Source of the DNA: Candidatus Psychracetigena formicireducens
Lineage (GTDB): Bacteria > Coprothermobacterota > HKB111
Reading direction: 5' to 3'
NCBI GenBank assembly: GCA_018725175.1
Contig: QLTX01000003.1
Coordinates: 1 to 35,606 of the forward strand
DNA length: 35,606 nt
Positions within the stretch are counted from its first letter, which is position 1, and each line of letters starts with the position of its first letter. Positions 25,024-32,076 of this stretch are shown in pieces. The translations under genes and the position numbers were made by a program. Below the pieces are notes generated by a model. The model was not told where the DNA came from. It ran no database searches and saw nothing but the letters and a program-made list of their open reading frames with translations.

Positions 25024-25055
25024 AAAAGGGGGTTTTTAAGAAAGCCCCCTTTTTT
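25024..25055. terminator. Bidirectional intrinsic terminator between tldE and the spoIID-type gene
   Basis: AAAAGGGGG (25024-25032) pairs with CCCCCTTTT starting at 25045, and the internal TTT/AAA pairs can extend the stem. A run of T's follows on the plus strand (25050-25055), and the A-run before the left arm gives a U-run on the minus strand. It serves both convergent genes. Confidence 0.92.
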
Positions 25056-25056
25056 A

Positions 25057-26658
25057 TTAATAAATTTTGGTAACTATAGTACCTGGGTAGAAATGTTGCA
25101 GGATTCTTTCAAAATTCCAACCATTTTGAGCCAGGCCCTGTGCACCCCATTGAGACATGCCCACACCGTGACCCCAGCCCCTACCAGAGACTGTCACATT
25201 TTGCCATCTAACGGGGATATTTTCCTGGGATTCCCGACCTTTGATAACAATGCTCTGGTTGTTTCCTATAGATGAAAAATCAAGTAAATCTCCCAGTCGG
25301 GATTCCACGACATTATTAGAGGCATTAATGGTAAAAACTTTTCTACCTGGACCACCATCAAACTCAAAAAAAGCCCAGGTTTCTCTAAGCGAAAGAGCAG
25401 ATCTTATAAATCCTCCGCTCACATCAGCATTTCCCCTGTCTCCAATAATTCGAGCAGTGAGGATTCGAGGCGACTGTCCGCGTCTTAATACCTGAATATC
25501 TCTAATATTGCCTACCGAGGAAAGTCCTCTACTTACTAAAAGCCGATTAATCATATCAGTTATCTGGGGTAAGGTTAGGTTTCTAACCCAGGTAAAGTGA
25601 GGAGATGCAGTTTCAAAAGGGCTATCAACAGCCACTAAATAGGGAATGGGTAGCCCACCCCAAACATTTTCAACATTTTCTGTTCTTCCTCCTGAAGTGG
25701 AATGGTAAAAGGTATGGGCTAAATCTCCATTATGGTGCAATACCATTCCGTAAGTGTCTATTAAAGCTTGGGTAGAGTTTGGTCTTTCAGCTGTAAAACC
25801 TCTATATACCTGACTGATAGAAGTATCGCATAAATCAAACCCTTTTCTTCTAAATCTACCAAAGTTTCTTAGAGCATAAGTTCTAGCTGCTATTGCCTGG
25901 GCTTTCAAAGCTTCAATATTAAAAGAATCAGGCATTTCCGAAGGAACTACGCCCAATAAGTAATCCTCTATAGGTAGTTCATTAATTACCTGAAAATCTT
26001 CCTGCGAAGGGGACCAGAATATTCCTAAAGATCCTCTATAGGTTCTGGTACCATAATTAAGGAGACCAGAGCCAAAAGGCCTAATATTTATGATTTTTGA
26101 TAAAGGGACACTATCAAAGGTTGGGTAAAATATTTCAAATTCAGGGTGTCTTATTAACACTCCATTCCTCAAGGTAGGAAGAATTACTGGACCCGAAAAA
26201 TGTGCTTCCAGTTGAAGACGGAAAATTTCGGCTTCCAGGATATCCTGAAACCTACCAATCTCAATTACATAGGTTGGTATAGAAGTGAAAGCGATGATAT
26301 TGCCCAGAAAGCCTAAATTGTTTATTTTAATAAGAGCTTTCAAGGCTCCTTCCTCATTTTCAAAAGGGAAAAGACCTAACCTAACAAAAGGGCCTACCAC
26401 CACAGAGAAGGTTGGTTGGCTTCTGTGGTTTATTTGAATTGTTAACCTGTCTGATTCGTTGAGTAGCGCGCTCTCCTGGCTCAGGGGGATTTCCAGGAAA
26501 TACATACCTTTATTAATGGAAATATTTGCAGAAGTCTGTCTTACCGCTAATCCAATCTTAATATCCGGGTTAGCGCTCGCCTGAGTTATGGGTATAGTTA
26601 CTAACGCAATTAGAAATATGATTAGGGGGATAATCTTACGAATCCAGAGTGAACCCAT
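25057..26658 (-). CDS. SpoIID/LytB domain protein, probable peptidoglycan lytic transglycosylase
   Basis: A 533-residue exported protein: basic start, hydrophobic segment 8-28 ending in 'TQASAN', so a signal peptide is likely. Residues about 82-158 look like a SPOR-type or related domain ('FSVVVGPF', 'YVIEIGRFQDILEAEIFRL'). The SpoIID domain follows, with the likely catalytic glutamate E241 in 'GVVPSEMPDS', then 'ALKAQAIAARTYAL', 'STSGGRTE' and 'GRGWGHGVGMSQWGAQG'. In sporulating bacteria SpoIID cuts denuded glycan strands; family members also occur in non-sporulators (LytB/YfaA-like), so this alone does not imply sporulation. It overlaps the SH3b gene upstream by 37 nt. Confidence 0.92.
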   Translation of the reverse strand: MGSLWIRKIIPLIIFLIALVTIPITQASANPDIKIGLAVRQTSANISINKGMYFLEIPLSQESALLNESDRLTIQINHRSQPTFSVVVGPFVRLGLFPFENEEGALKALIKINNLGFLGNIIAFTSIPTYVIEIGRFQDILEAEIFRLQLEAHFSGPVILPTLRNGVLIRHPEFEIFYPTFDSVPLSKIINIRPFGSGLLNYGTRTYRGSLGIFWSPSQEDFQVINELPIEDYLLGVVPSEMPDSFNIEALKAQAIAARTYALRNFGRFRRKGFDLCDTSISQVYRGFTAERPNSTQALIDTYGMVLHHNGDLAHTFYHSTSGGRTENVENVWGGLPIPYLVAVDSPFETASPHFTWVRNLTLPQITDMINRLLVSRGLSSVGNIRDIQVLRRGQSPRILTARIIGDRGNADVSGGFIRSALSLRETWAFFEFDGGPGRKVFTINASNNVVESRLGDLLDFSSIGNNQSIVIKGRESQENIPVRWQNVTVSGRGWGHGVGMSQWGAQGLAQNGWNFERILQHFYPGTIVTKIY

Positions 26659-27083
26659 CCTGTTCTACCATCCCTAAGTCTTATTTGAAGCCATACTCCT
26701 TCTGTTCTAAGGACTGTAAACTCTGTTCCCAGTGTTAGAGTTCTGATAACAGAGAAGTTAGTCCCCGATCCTGATCTCATATTTAAAGATGAGGAAGTAA
26801 CTGTTCCGGTTTGTGTGGGGGTTGATGGAGTAGTCGTTAAAGTAGCTATTTGGTTTTTAAGAGTGGCAATCTCTTGTAAAAAAACTCTATTCTGAGCTTT
26901 AAGTAGGTTAATTTCTCTCATTAGCTCATCAAATTTTGCATCTACATAAGATTTGGTTACAATGGGGTCGTTACTTGACCCTGGTGGAGCAGTTTGGGCT
27001 ATCAGCAAGTCGTTAATTCCAATTACTGATAATAAACCCACTACAGAGATTAAAATAGCCAGCAAATAAATCTTTTTCTTCAT
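26622..27083 (-). CDS. Secreted or anchored coiled-coil protein with SH3b domain
   Basis: A 153-residue protein with an N-terminal hydrophobic segment (about 5-28), a short coiled coil (about 48-85, 'FDELMREINLLKAQNRVFL'), a Thr/Pro linker, and a C-terminal bacterial SH3 domain (about 94-150: 'LNMRSGSGTNFSVIRTL', 'GRTGWVHSGFV'). SH3b domains usually bind cell-wall peptides. AAAGGAGG (27098-27091) lies 7 nt before ATG 27083. The overlap with the SpoIID-type gene suggests that the two act together on the cell wall; the exact role is unknown. Confidence 0.88.
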   Translation of the reverse strand: MKKKIYLLAILISVVGLLSVIGINDLLIAQTAPPGSSNDPIVTKSYVDAKFDELMREINLLKAQNRVFLQEIATLKNQIATLTTTPSTPTQTGTVTSSSLNMRSGSGTNFSVIRTLTLGTEFTVLRTEGVWLQIRLRDGRTGWVHSGFVRLSP

Positions 27084-27127
27084 ATTAAATCCTCCTTTTA
27101 AAAGTAATTAATTCTAACTAACTCACT

Positions 27128-27158
27128 ATTATACGCAATTATTGCGTCTATATGACCA
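27128..27158 (-). promoter_or_regulatory. Promoter with overlapping palindrome for the SH3b-spoIID-type operon
   Basis: On the minus strand TATAAT (27133-27128) lies about 35 nt upstream of the SH3b ribosome site. A weak -35 (TGGTCA, 27158-27153) is 19 nt away. The spacer next to the -10 box contains a palindrome, ACGCAAT-T-ATTGCGT (27133-27147), placed where a repressor would block polymerase. Confidence 0.45.
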
Positions 27159-27301
27159 TTTTGGGAGTTACTTATCTTCATCCCGATTCTCTATCAAAAT
27201 GATAGCATATCACTTATTTATAATCAATAACCGTAGCACTGTGTCCAACAGAACTATCCTTAAGCTGCTTATAGTAGTCCACCAGCTTATAACTGTGATG
27301 T

Positions 27302-27345
27302 TAGAATTATATTATAATATAATAGAATTATATTATAATATAATT
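27302..27345. repeat. Two tandem 21-bp AT-only palindromic repeats
   Basis: The 21-nt unit starting TAGAATTATATTATAATATAA occurs twice without a gap (27302-27322 and 27323-27343). Each copy contains a perfect palindrome (18 bp at 27306-27323, 20 bp at 27326-27345), so the symmetry centres are 21 bp apart, two DNA turns. It ends 16 nt before the DUF1461 start. The rest of the 278-nt gene-free stretch 27084-27361 holds the SH3b promoter and a 7-bp inverted repeat (27261-27267 with 27283-27289); I see no gene in it. Confidence 0.85.
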
Positions 27346-27361
27346 AAGTTAAAAACAATCA

Positions 27362-28075
27362 ATGGTGGTTTTTGTGACGATTAATAAAGGATTAATAACC
27401 TTGGTTTCTATGTTGGTTTTAATAGGTGTGGTAATGAGCTCTACTTATATAGTTGCTTTTAATCCTCTTTTTTATATCTACGGGTTAGATAAGCATAACA
27501 CCCTGGAGCAGGCTGAATTACATACAGTTGATAGGCCTATTGAAATATACAATTCCCTAATTAGATTTTTCTTTTCTTTTTCTACCCCCTCAGTTTTTTC
27601 TGTAAAAACAGATTCTGGTTACCTGACCCTATTTAATACCAAGGAAATAATCCATTTACAGGATGTGAGAATTTTAATTCTCCTGGGGATAGTGGTTCTA
27701 TTCCTGATTATAGCTGCTTTATATATGCTTTTAAATAAAAAAGATATTAAGTTAAGGAGTAATCTTCTTTCTATTAGTAGTGGTTTTAGTTTTATAGTTC
27801 TTCTTTTTCTGGGCCTCTTGATTTACTATTTTTTTGATGGGGCTTTTACGCTTTTTCACGAGATTCTTTTCTGGAACGATTTCTGGCTTCTTGACCCCAC
27901 CACCGACATCATGGTAGTTATTTTCAATGAAAACTTCTTTTTTGACTCTTTTCTTTACATCTGGATTATCAGCTTGTTTATCACTCTGGTTACTTTTTCT
28001 ATTACTTTTTTTAGCAGGAAGGTTATTTTCAAATTCCAGGATAACTCCATCTTCAGTAATAACCAGAGAAGCTAA
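27362..28075 (+). CDS. TIGR01906/DUF1461 family integral membrane protein
   Basis: A 237-residue membrane protein of unknown function from a family found mainly in low-GC Gram-positive bacteria. Hydrophobic helices lie at about 10-32, 101-124, 137-158 and 192-217. Family marks are 'HTVDRP' after helix 1, 'FNTKEIIHLQDVR' before helix 2, and 'LFHEILFWNDFWLLDPTTD' with 'NENFFFD' in the second half. No good ribosome site precedes ATG 27362; GTG 27374, 5 nt after GGTGG, is a good alternative that removes four residues. The last 107 codons (324 nt with the stop) overlap the 3' end of topB on the opposite strand in codon register. The strong family match in the overlapped part shows this is a real gene and not a shadow of topB. 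Confidence 0.88.
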   Translation: MVVFVTINKGLITLVSMLVLIGVVMSSTYIVAFNPLFYIYGLDKHNTLEQAELHTVDRPIEIYNSLIRFFFSFSTPSVFSVKTDSGYLTLFNTKEIIHLQDVRILILLGIVVLFLIIAALYMLLNKKDIKLRSNLLSISSGFSFIVLLFLGLLIYYFFDGAFTLFHEILFWNDFWLLDPTTDIMVVIFNENFFFDSFLYIWIISLFITLVTFSITFFSRKVIFKFQDNSIFSNNQRS

Positions 28076-30088
28076 ATATTTTTTCCCTGCTCTGGAGGTA
28101 AACCATAAAGGTCCAATCTTTTTATTTTCCAATAATTTTTCTGCTTCTTTAGAAGATATAATTCTACCAAAGCTTTTTTTCCAGATGGTCATTTTACAGC
28201 CCTCTTTGTATCCTTCACAAGCGTAGGCTAAACGGTTTTCTTTTACATTTTTCCCGCATAAAGGGCAGGCTGTACCCAGGGCCACCCTTCTGGTTACCGT
28301 AAGTGAAGAACTGGTTTCGGAGGCTTTAATACCTTCGACCATATTGACAACAAACTCTTTGATATCTTTCATAAAAGCGTCTCTGGTTTCCTTTTCTTTC
28401 TCAATCATTTTAAGTCTGAATTCCCATTCGGCGGTAAGGTCTGGAGAAATTAAATCTAGGTTTTCTTTTTCAATAACTTCCACGAACTCTTTACCCTTAG
28501 AGGTAATTTTTAATAAATTAGCTTCCCTCTCTATGTACCCATACAAAATTAGCTTGTCAATTATTTGTGCTCGGGTGGCTGGAGTGCCCAGTCCTTTGTC
28601 TTTTAAAGCCTCTTTTAGTTCTTCATCATCTATTAGTTTCCCGGCAGTTTCTAAAATGGAAATAAGGGTACCATCATTGTAATGAGGAGGAGGTTGGGTA
28701 ACTCCTTCTTCTATATGAGAATTAATAACTTTTGCAGGGTCGCCTTTATTTAACTGGAAAGCTATCCTGGTTTCTCCAGGTGCCCGGTCATAAACTACCG
28801 ACCATCCAGGTTTGATCATTACTTTTTCTGAAGTAATAAACAGTTCTTTTTCCACCAGGGTTTCTATATATACTTTCCGGTATAGGTCTGGATGGTAAAA
28901 AGCAGCTAAAAACCTTCTTACTATTGCATCGTAAACTCTAACTTCATCTTTGCTTAAACTGGTTAAAACCGGTTCAGTGGAGGTGGGTACAATGGCGTGG
29001 TGGTCAGTTACTTTGGTGTCATTAAATATTCTGGTTTTAAGGTTGGTTGTTTTTCCCAGAGGAATTGTATAGGGAGAATAAACCGAGCTCTTTAATGCTT
29101 TTATTATTGCTGGCATCTCTTTGGTATAGGAAGCAGGTAGGTATCTGCTATCGGTCCTGGGATAGGTTATTAATTTCTTAGATTCATACAAAGTTTGAGC
29201 GATTTTCAAGGTACGAGAAGCAGAAAAGCCAAATCTCTGGTTAGCTTCTTTTTGCAAAGAGCCCAGGTCAAATAAAAGGGGAGCAATTACCTTTTCTTCA
29301 GCTTCTTTAAAAGTTTTTATCGTACCGTTTTTATTTTTTATCCTCACATTTATTTCTTCCATTGATTTTTTGTCAAAAGACCTGTCGCCCTCGGAGCCCT
29401 GCCATTTTCCTTGATAAGAACCTTTATCAGTTAAAAAATCTGCAAATAATTCGTAGAAAGTTTGTGGGATGAAGGATTCTATCTCCCGGTCCCGCCTGGC
29501 AATTATTGCCAGAGTTGGTGTTTGAACTCTACCTACAGGAAGAAGAAGCTTGTGTTTTAAAGTAAAGGAGCGGGAACCGTTAATACCTACCAACCAATCA
29601 GCTTCAGCTCGACTTTTAGCTGCTATATATAATGGATTTAGGGACTCCTGGTTAATTAAATTTTTAAGTGATTCAGAAATAGCTTCCTGAGTTAAGGCAT
29701 TTAACCAGAGCCTTTTCACTGGAGTCTGACATTGGCTGTATTCGTAAATATATCGGAAAATTAACTCTCCCTCTCTTCCTGGATCGCAAGCATTTACTAA
29801 CTGTTTAACCTCTTTTTTCTTGATTAGTTTTAAAAGTATATCCAGTTGTTTATGGTCTTTGGATTTGATTTTAAAGACCTCGGGAATTATCGGAAGAGTT
29901 TTCCAGGACCACCATTTAAGTTTCTTGTCATAATCATCAGGATTATAAAGTTCAAGTAAATGCCCTGATGCCCAGGAGACAATATAATTATTCCCCTGAA
30001 AAAAACCACCCTTACTTTTTTCAAGTTTTAAAAAACGGGCAAGAGAATCTGCCACACTAAGTTTTTCTGCAATAATCAGCGTATTCAT
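27752..30088 (-). CDS. topB: DNA topoisomerase III (type IA) with lysine-rich tail
   Basis: A type IA topoisomerase that passes single strands and resolves intermediates of replication and recombination. From ATG 30088 (AGGTG just upstream; a GTG at 30094 is possible) it has 778 residues. The Toprim domain has 'LIIAEK' (E8) and 'CDPGREGELI'; the catalytic tyrosine is Y309 in 'LITYPRTDSRYL'. 'GLGTPATRAQIIDKL' is typical of TopB. A zinc-finger-like CPLC...C...C element lies near 620-645 and a final type IA C-terminal repeat ends at 'ILEFEN'. The last 90 or so residues are low-complexity and basic (23 Lys and 4 Arg). That tail, plus about 18 residues of the conserved end, is encoded opposite the DUF1461 gene. 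Confidence 0.95.
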   Translation of the reverse strand: MNTLIIAEKLSVADSLARFLKLEKSKGGFFQGNNYIVSWASGHLLELYNPDDYDKKLKWWSWKTLPIIPEVFKIKSKDHKQLDILLKLIKKKEVKQLVNACDPGREGELIFRYIYEYSQCQTPVKRLWLNALTQEAISESLKNLINQESLNPLYIAAKSRAEADWLVGINGSRSFTLKHKLLLPVGRVQTPTLAIIARRDREIESFIPQTFYELFADFLTDKGSYQGKWQGSEGDRSFDKKSMEEINVRIKNKNGTIKTFKEAEEKVIAPLLFDLGSLQKEANQRFGFSASRTLKIAQTLYESKKLITYPRTDSRYLPASYTKEMPAIIKALKSSVYSPYTIPLGKTTNLKTRIFNDTKVTDHHAIVPTSTEPVLTSLSKDEVRVYDAIVRRFLAAFYHPDLYRKVYIETLVEKELFITSEKVMIKPGWSVVYDRAPGETRIAFQLNKGDPAKVINSHIEEGVTQPPPHYNDGTLISILETAGKLIDDEELKEALKDKGLGTPATRAQIIDKLILYGYIEREANLLKITSKGKEFVEVIEKENLDLISPDLTAEWEFRLKMIEKEKETRDAFMKDIKEFVVNMVEGIKASETSSSLTVTRRVALGTACPLCGKNVKENRLAYACEGYKEGCKMTIWKKSFGRIISSKEAEKLLENKKIGPLWFTSRAGKKYLASLVITEDGVILEFENNLPAKKSNRKSNQSDKQADNPDVKKRVKKEVFIENNYHDVGGGVKKPEIVPEKNLVKKRKSPIKKIVNQEAQKKKNYKTKTTTNRKKITP

Positions 30089-30148
30089 AAACACCTGTTA
30101 ATTTATAGTATAATCATAGTATACAAGAATTTATTAAGGCGGTGTTAA

Positions 30149-31327
30149 TTGAATAAAAAATATATTGTTATTATTACTGTTTTATCAGTATTAATAATCA
30201 CCTTAGCCGGAGGAGTGTATTATTTTGTCAGAAAGAGCGGTTTGCCGTTTTTACCTATAGATATAACTACTAAAGCAGACGAATTAGTAATAGAGATACC
30301 TAAAATTGAAATGCCAGGGAGAGAAGAAGGTCAAACAATTCAACAGGATATCTGGATAGACGCAGGAATAGCTTTACCAGATGGTGAAATTAGCTTTGTT
30401 TTTTCGCAAGTAGCAAACCGCTTTTATCATATTGATAAAAGCGGGGTTTTTATATCGTTAAGAGCTCCAAGTAGAGGGGTTGTAATGACCGTAACCAGAG
30501 ACAAGATGGCTTTTATCGGAGAGGATAAAAGTGTGGGAATAGTTTCTAATGAAGGAGAACCTCTTTATTTTGAATTTATAGCTGATGCACCAAAATCGTT
30601 AGTTTTTCAGGATGATGATGTTTTACTGGTTTCTGCTGAACTAAACGATAAAAGTGGGGTTATTCATAAAATAAGTTCATCTCAGGCTAAAATCATAGAA
30701 ACTATGAAATACGCTGAAACACCTTTAGAGTTGTATAAACATACCGATGGGAATATTTACTACCTTACTTCCACAGGGATATACAGGTTGGATAAGAGAA
30801 ATGTTTTTAAAGTGCAAAATGCTGTTGATTTTCTTATGGATACAAGACATACTCTGGCTGCTACAGTTCCTGCTGAAAACAGGACCATTCTCCTTAGAAA
30901 CGATAACCAATCACTGGAAATAAAGGGTACTTTCCTCAGTTTTTTTAACCACCCCCGACCGGGTCATTTTCTCGTTTCTACCCACTATAATGATATTTTT
31001 AGCCTGTATCTTATCAAAAGCGGAGAAAAAATGGAAACGGTATGGAGTTATCAAAATACCACTAATATTTTACGAAGGGAAATCGTAGCTATTATGAGAA
31101 ATGGTGAAATTGTTATCTCAACCCGGGGCGAAAGAGATATAGAAACTGGTCATTTTATCTGGAATCTGAAAGCTTTTCAGTTTACCCAAAATAACAGAGT
31201 TGAGAGTAAAGGAACCTATTCTTTGAACACTATTCCTGTTTTCTCTCTCTTTCCATGGGGAGACCTTCTCGGAGTTGGCACAACCAGGGGAAAAATCTTA
31301 AGGTTATCTTTAAATTCTTTTGAATAA
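30149..31327 (+). CDS. Membrane-anchored beta-propeller-like protein of unknown function
   Basis: A 392-residue protein with an N-terminal signal-anchor helix (about 5-27) and a large external part made almost wholly of short predicted beta strands with repeated patterns such as 'DGEISFVFSQVANRFYHID', 'DGNIYYLTSTGIYRLDKR' and 'RNGEIVISTRGERD'. This looks like a WD40/NHL/PQQ-type propeller, but no repeat is close enough to name the family. Start TTG 30149 follows GGCGGTG. It is probably co-transcribed with the methyltransferase (2-nt gap), murF and murD, which hints at a cell-envelope role. A perfect 12-bp hairpin lies inside the gene (30418-30444). Confidence 0.75.
   Translation: MNKKYIVIITVLSVLIITLAGGVYYFVRKSGLPFLPIDITTKADELVIEIPKIEMPGREEGQTIQQDIWIDAGIALPDGEISFVFSQVANRFYHIDKSGVFISLRAPSRGVVMTVTRDKMAFIGEDKSVGIVSNEGEPLYFEFIADAPKSLVFQDDDVLLVSAELNDKSGVIHKISSSQAKIIETMKYAETPLELYKHTDGNIYYLTSTGIYRLDKRNVFKVQNAVDFLMDTRHTLAATVPAENRTILLRNDNQSLEIKGTFLSFFNHPRPGHFLVSTHYNDIFSLYLIKSGEKMETVWSYQNTTNILRREIVAIMRNGEIVISTRGERDIETGHFIWNLKAFQFTQNNRVESKGTYSLNTIPVFSLFPWGDLLGVGTTRGKILRLSLNSFE
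30418..30451 (+). other. Intragenic terminator-like hairpin
   Basis: CCGCTTTTATCA (30418-30429) and its exact complement (30433-30444) form a 12-bp stem with a 3-nt TAT loop, followed by GG and five T's (30447-30451). It lies about 270 nt into the propeller gene. The shape is that of an intrinsic terminator, apart from the two G's before the T-run. It may cause partial early termination or pausing. Confidence 0.5.
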
Positions 31328-31329
31328 AG

Positions 31330-32076
31330 TTGGAAGATTGGGTTAACTCATATTTTGACCAGGATTACCTCTGGACACTTCTTAATAAAGACGATCCCCA
31401 TAGAAATATTAAGCAGGTAAAGTTTGTTGTTAGTGAAACCGGGGTTAGCAGGGATAGCTGGATTCTTGACCTGGGATGTGGTTACGGAAGACACCAGGAA
31501 ATATTTTTCCAGTATTCTTATAAAGTTGTTGGGATAGATTTTAATCGCCAATACCTGTTAAAAGCCCGGGAAAAAAATAACAGCAAAGACAGAAAAATGG
31601 ACCTGGTTCAGAGTGATATGAGGAAACTTCCTATACAAAACAATACTTTTGATTTAGTAGCCTTATTTTTCACTTCTTTTGGGTATTTTACCGAAGAAGA
31701 TGACGCTAAGACTCTGTTAGAAATTAAGCAGGTGTTAAAAAAAGGTGGTTATTTATTTCTGGATATGGAAAACCGCGACCATATAATCAGATACTTCAAA
31801 ACAGATGAAATTCGGGAGTACCCTTATTTTACTTTACTGGAAAGGCACCGTTTTGACATTCACACAGGCATTCAACATACTCGGAGAATCTACTATTATA
31901 ATAATAATGAAAAGAAAGAAGTTCACAGGGAACTAAGACTTTACTCCTTTACTGAAATGAAACGGCTGTTGGAAGAAACAGGATTTATGGTGGATAAGGT
32001 ATTTGGGGATTATAACGGGACGATATTTAATCTTGAATCAACCCGGATGTTGATACTAGCGAAAAATGTTAATTAA
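31330..32076 (+). CDS. Class I SAM-dependent methyltransferase
   Basis: A 248-residue cytoplasmic methyltransferase. Motif I is 'WILDLGCGYGRH' (about residues 44-55), the acidic end of strand 2 is in 'VVGIDFNRQYL', motif II/III is 'VQSDMRKLP', and motif IV is 'FDLVALFFTSFGYF'. 'VLKKGGYLFLDMENRDH' is the usual post-motif region. The substrate is unknown. The FFTSFGYF segment and the C-terminal 'REYPYF' region resemble small-molecule or lipid-type methyltransferases more than rRNA enzymes, but this is weak. TTG 31330 starts 2 nt after the propeller gene, and the 3' end overlaps murF by 11 nt. Confidence 0.85.
   Translation: MEDWVNSYFDQDYLWTLLNKDDPHRNIKQVKFVVSETGVSRDSWILDLGCGYGRHQEIFFQYSYKVVGIDFNRQYLLKAREKNNSKDRKMDLVQSDMRKLPIQNNTFDLVALFFTSFGYFTEEDDAKTLLEIKQVLKKGGYLFLDMENRDHIIRYFKTDEIREYPYFTLLERHRFDIHTGIQHTRRIYYYNNNEKKEVHRELRLYSFTEMKRLLEETGFMVDKVFGDYNGTIFNLESTRMLILAKNVN

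Noticed and set aside
25057-26658. Taking the SpoIID-type gene as proof of sporulation
   Set aside because: SpoIID/LytB-domain proteins are present in many non-sporulating bacteria and no other sporulation-specific gene is in the window.
27142-27384. An 80-codon open frame on the plus strand between the SH3b gene and the DUF1461 gene
   Set aside because: It starts at a TTG without a ribosome site, runs through the 21-bp AT repeats (a multiple of three, so the frame stays open by default), overlaps the DUF1461 start and resembles nothing I know.
27927-28226. Plus-strand open frames opposite topB near 27927-28226 and 28344-28682
   Set aside because: Unlike the DUF1461 frame, these have no recognisable family motif and mirror conserved topB sequence.
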